Assembly: GCA_022824365.1 (NCBI GenBank)
Contig: JAJEAA010000006.1
Coordinates: 41,110-105,109 of the forward strand
From: Anaerolineae bacterium
GTDB taxonomy: Bacteria; Chloroflexota; Anaerolineae; Aggregatilineales; Phototrophicaceae
Direction of reading: 5' to 3'
DNA: 64,000 nucleotides
The position numbers were made by a program, and so were the translations under genes. Below the pieces are notes generated by a model. It had not been told where the DNA came from. It saw only the letters and a list, made by a program, of their open reading frames with translations, and ran no database searches. Positions 62,464-64,000 of this stretch are shown here, piece after piece (the stretch's first letter is position 1; every line of letters starts with the position of its first letter).

Positions 62464-63639
62464 TCAATCGCGCCGCAGGCTGTCGACATTTTCCCAGGTT
62501 CCGCTTTGCCAGGATCGGATCATGGCCGCGTGCGTTTCCGCCACCTTCAGGGCGTCGGCGAAGTTTGGCGCGGGGGGGATGCCCTCGGACACGGCTTTGA
62601 GGAAGTGAAAGGCTTCGATGACTTTCATATCTTCATAACCCAGGCCGCTGCCATCGCCCGGGTTGAAGTTGCCGTGGAAGGGATATTGGTCGCCGCCGAC
62701 CAGACGCATATAGCCATCGCGCCGGCCGTCGTCGCCGGGCAGATACAGCGCCAGTTCGTTCATGCGCTCGAAGTCCCAGTTCAGGGCGCCTTTTGTCCCG
62801 TTCAGTTCAAAAGCCATCTGGTTCTTGGGACCAAAGATCGAGCGGGAGGCTTCGAAGGTTCCGCGCGCGCCATTTTCAAATTCGACCAGCGCGCCGACAT
62901 AATCTTCGTTGCTGACCGGGCCTTTGGGGTCTTCCGGCGCCCCGCGGGAATAATGTGTGCCTTTGCCCGGGATCGGCAGCGGGCGCTCTCTGATGAAGGT
63001 ATGGGAGTTGCTGACCAGCCGTTTCACCCCGCCGCAGAGATAGAGCGCCATATCGGTGACATGCGCCATGATATCGCCCAGCACGCCGTAACCGGCAATC
63101 TCGCGGTCGAAACGCCAGGAGAGCAAGCCCATTGGATCGCTGCCGTACATGCTGAAGAAGCGGCCGCGGTACTGCGTGAGCTCGCCCAGAGCGCCTTCGT
63201 GGATCAACTGTTTGGCATGCAGCACCATAGGCGCCCAGCGATAATTGAAACCGACGAAGGTCAAGACGCCGGCTTGACGCCCCATGCATTCGATGCGCGC
63301 GGTTTCGGCCGGGTTGCGCCCGACCGGTTTCTCGCAGAAGATGTGCTTGCCCGCGGCGGCGGCCGCTTCCACAATCTCGACGTGCAGGTTGTTTGGCGCA
63401 GCGATGTTGACGATCCGCACCGCGGGATGCTCGATCACGTCTTGCCAGCGCGCTGTCGCCAGCTCGAAGCCGAGCCGGTCGCGCGCGTTTTCCGCCCGCT
63501 CGGGGACATTATCCGAGCAGATAACCAGCCGCGCCTTGAGGTCCGCCTCCGGGAATCGCTGCCGCGCCAGGCTGTAGGAGCGGGCATGAACCTGGCCCAT
63601 CCAGCCCATGCCGATCAGTCCGATGCCGATTGTTGTCAT
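62464..63639 (-). CDS. Gfo/Idh/MocA-family oxidoreductase
   Basis: A 391-aa NAD(P)-dependent sugar or cyclitol dehydrogenase. GIGLIGMGWMGQVHARSY is the Rossmann motif; AAGKHIFCEKPVGRN holds the conserved EKP with the catalytic Lys near residue 103; GFNYRWAPMVLHAKQLI and GDIMAHVTDMALYLCGG, including the catalytic-region Asp/His, follow. Relatives oxidise myo-inositol, scyllo-inositol and other sugars, which would fit the IolB and IolE-like genes elsewhere in the window. The substrate is not assigned. Confidence 0.87.
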   Translation of the reverse strand: MTTIGIGLIGMGWMGQVHARSYSLARQRFPEADLKARLVICSDNVPERAENARDRLGFELATARWQDVIEHPAVRIVNIAAPNNLHVEIVEAAAAAGKHIFCEKPVGRNPAETARIECMGRQAGVLTFVGFNYRWAPMVLHAKQLIHEGALGELTQYRGRFFSMYGSDPMGLLSWRFDREIAGYGVLGDIMAHVTDMALYLCGGVKRLVSNSHTFIRERPLPIPGKGTHYSRGAPEDPKGPVSNEDYVGALVEFENGARGTFEASRSIFGPKNQMAFELNGTKGALNWDFERMNELALYLPGDDGRRDGYMRLVGGDQYPFHGNFNPGDGSGLGYEDMKVIEAFHFLKAVSEGIPPAPNFADALKVAETHAAMIRSWQSGTWENVDSLRRD

Positions 63640-63731
63640 GGTCCGCCTTTCTATTGTCTATGTAAAGCCAAGCGAGTCTGGCAAGAAAATCTAACCGCAG
63701 ACAACCCAGAGACCGCAGAGAAAGACCCAGT

Positions 63732-64000
63732 CGCTCCTACAAGGCTTGTCCGGTACTCGGTGAAAGCCATCGCTTTTTTCTACCCCATCCCCCGGCCCCT
63801 CTCGCCATCTCTATGGCGAGCATCCCGAAGCATCATGGAAGGGGAGCGAAACTTGGCGGATTGGCGCCGTTTCGACTTCGTCAATAATGGCGGAAACAGC
63901 CCGCAGTCATCCAGCCTAAAGCGCCGCTAAAACCCCTGAAAACGCAGGAAAATTCGCTGCTGTATAGATACAGTATGTATATAGCATCGGGGGGGGGGGG
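63732..64000 (-). repeat. Dispersed repeat, copy B, inverted, ending in poly-G
   Basis: The reverse complement of copy A at 39895-40148. It ends in at least 12 G (63989-64000), cut by the window edge. Compared with copy A it has an extra perfect hairpin CTCGCCAT-CTCT-ATGGCGAG at 63801-63820. It begins about 90 bp upstream of the Gfo/Idh/MocA gene. Confidence 0.92.

Noticed and set aside
62437..63930. 497-codon open frame antisense to the Gfo/Idh/MocA gene
   Set aside because: It runs into the dispersed repeat and shows no domain; the minus-strand gene is clear.

Overview
This window is bacterial chromosomal DNA, moderately GC-rich by eye, with genes packed on both strands, frequent TTG/GTG starts behind good Shine-Dalgarno sequences, and recognisable sigma-70-type promoters ahead of both tRNA genes. 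The gene mix (DUF389 proteins with Usp-like domains, LysM-glycosidase fusions, GH172/DUF2961, class-V aminotransferase paired with SerA, orphan Opp-type ATPases, C/G-rich interspersed hairpin repeats) points to a Chloroflexota bacterium, probably Anaerolineae-like. That assignment is inference from gene content, not from a marker search. The first gene (an EamA transporter) is cut by the left edge and a repeat is cut by the right edge.

Layout. 1-7.3 kb: transporter fragment, ferredoxin, tRNA-Arg(CCT), a glycosyltransferase, ThrS lacking its TGS domain, rhomboid protease, DUF2304 protein, hydrolase, tRNA-Phe(GAA). 7.3-17.1 kb: carbohydrate and acid catabolism plus serine metabolism (GT4, GH172-like, FAH hydrolase, ManD-like enolase-superfamily enzyme, SerA with a class-V aminotransferase, IolE-like isomerase, threonine/serine dehydratase). 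17.1-19.3 kb: an MNT nucleotidyltransferase, a HEPN gene interrupted by an amber codon, and an ankyrin-repeat gene, all overlapping. 19.3-37.5 kb: mainly housekeeping (DUF389/Usp, VOC, MetA family, YitT, two SDRs, TlpA thioredoxin, Ndk, GDP-fucose synthase-like epimerase, OppD/OppF ATPases, FtsH, ECF sigma factor, a secreted haem/copper monooxygenase-like protein, a histidine phosphatase).

37.5-40.2 kb is the main non-coding, repeat-rich zone: a 146-bp tandem repeat (four full units plus a partial), a PfkB sugar kinase, and a ~250-bp dispersed repeat starting with a run of 16 C. A second copy of that repeat lies in inverted orientation at 63.7-64.0 kb, so about 24 kb is bounded by inverted repeats. 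Inside it are a phospholipase-D-like protein, an ABC-F protein, an A/T-richer restriction-modification pair (a PvuII-methylase-like N4-cytosine methyltransferase plus a large Mrr-like nuclease), a metallo-beta-lactamase-fold protein whose metal ligands have decayed, a LysM-glycosidase, IolB, an 843-aa membrane protein with an ABC ATPase, an 899-aa protein resembling GTPase-associated proteins, a membrane-anchored glycosidase coupled to a GT39-type transferase, a guanine deaminase and a Gfo/Idh/MocA oxidoreductase.

Several genes fit sugar, inositol and sugar-acid use (IolE-like, IolB, ManD, FAH, Gfo/Idh, GH172, PfkB) though they are scattered, and several fit cell-surface polysaccharide work (GT2, GT4, Fcl, GH39-like plus GT39, LysM-GH). 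The best candidates for unusual biology are the restriction-modification cassette, the broken MNT-HEPN-ankyrin overlap, the inverted repeats with homopolymer ends, the 146-bp array and the GAP1-like protein.
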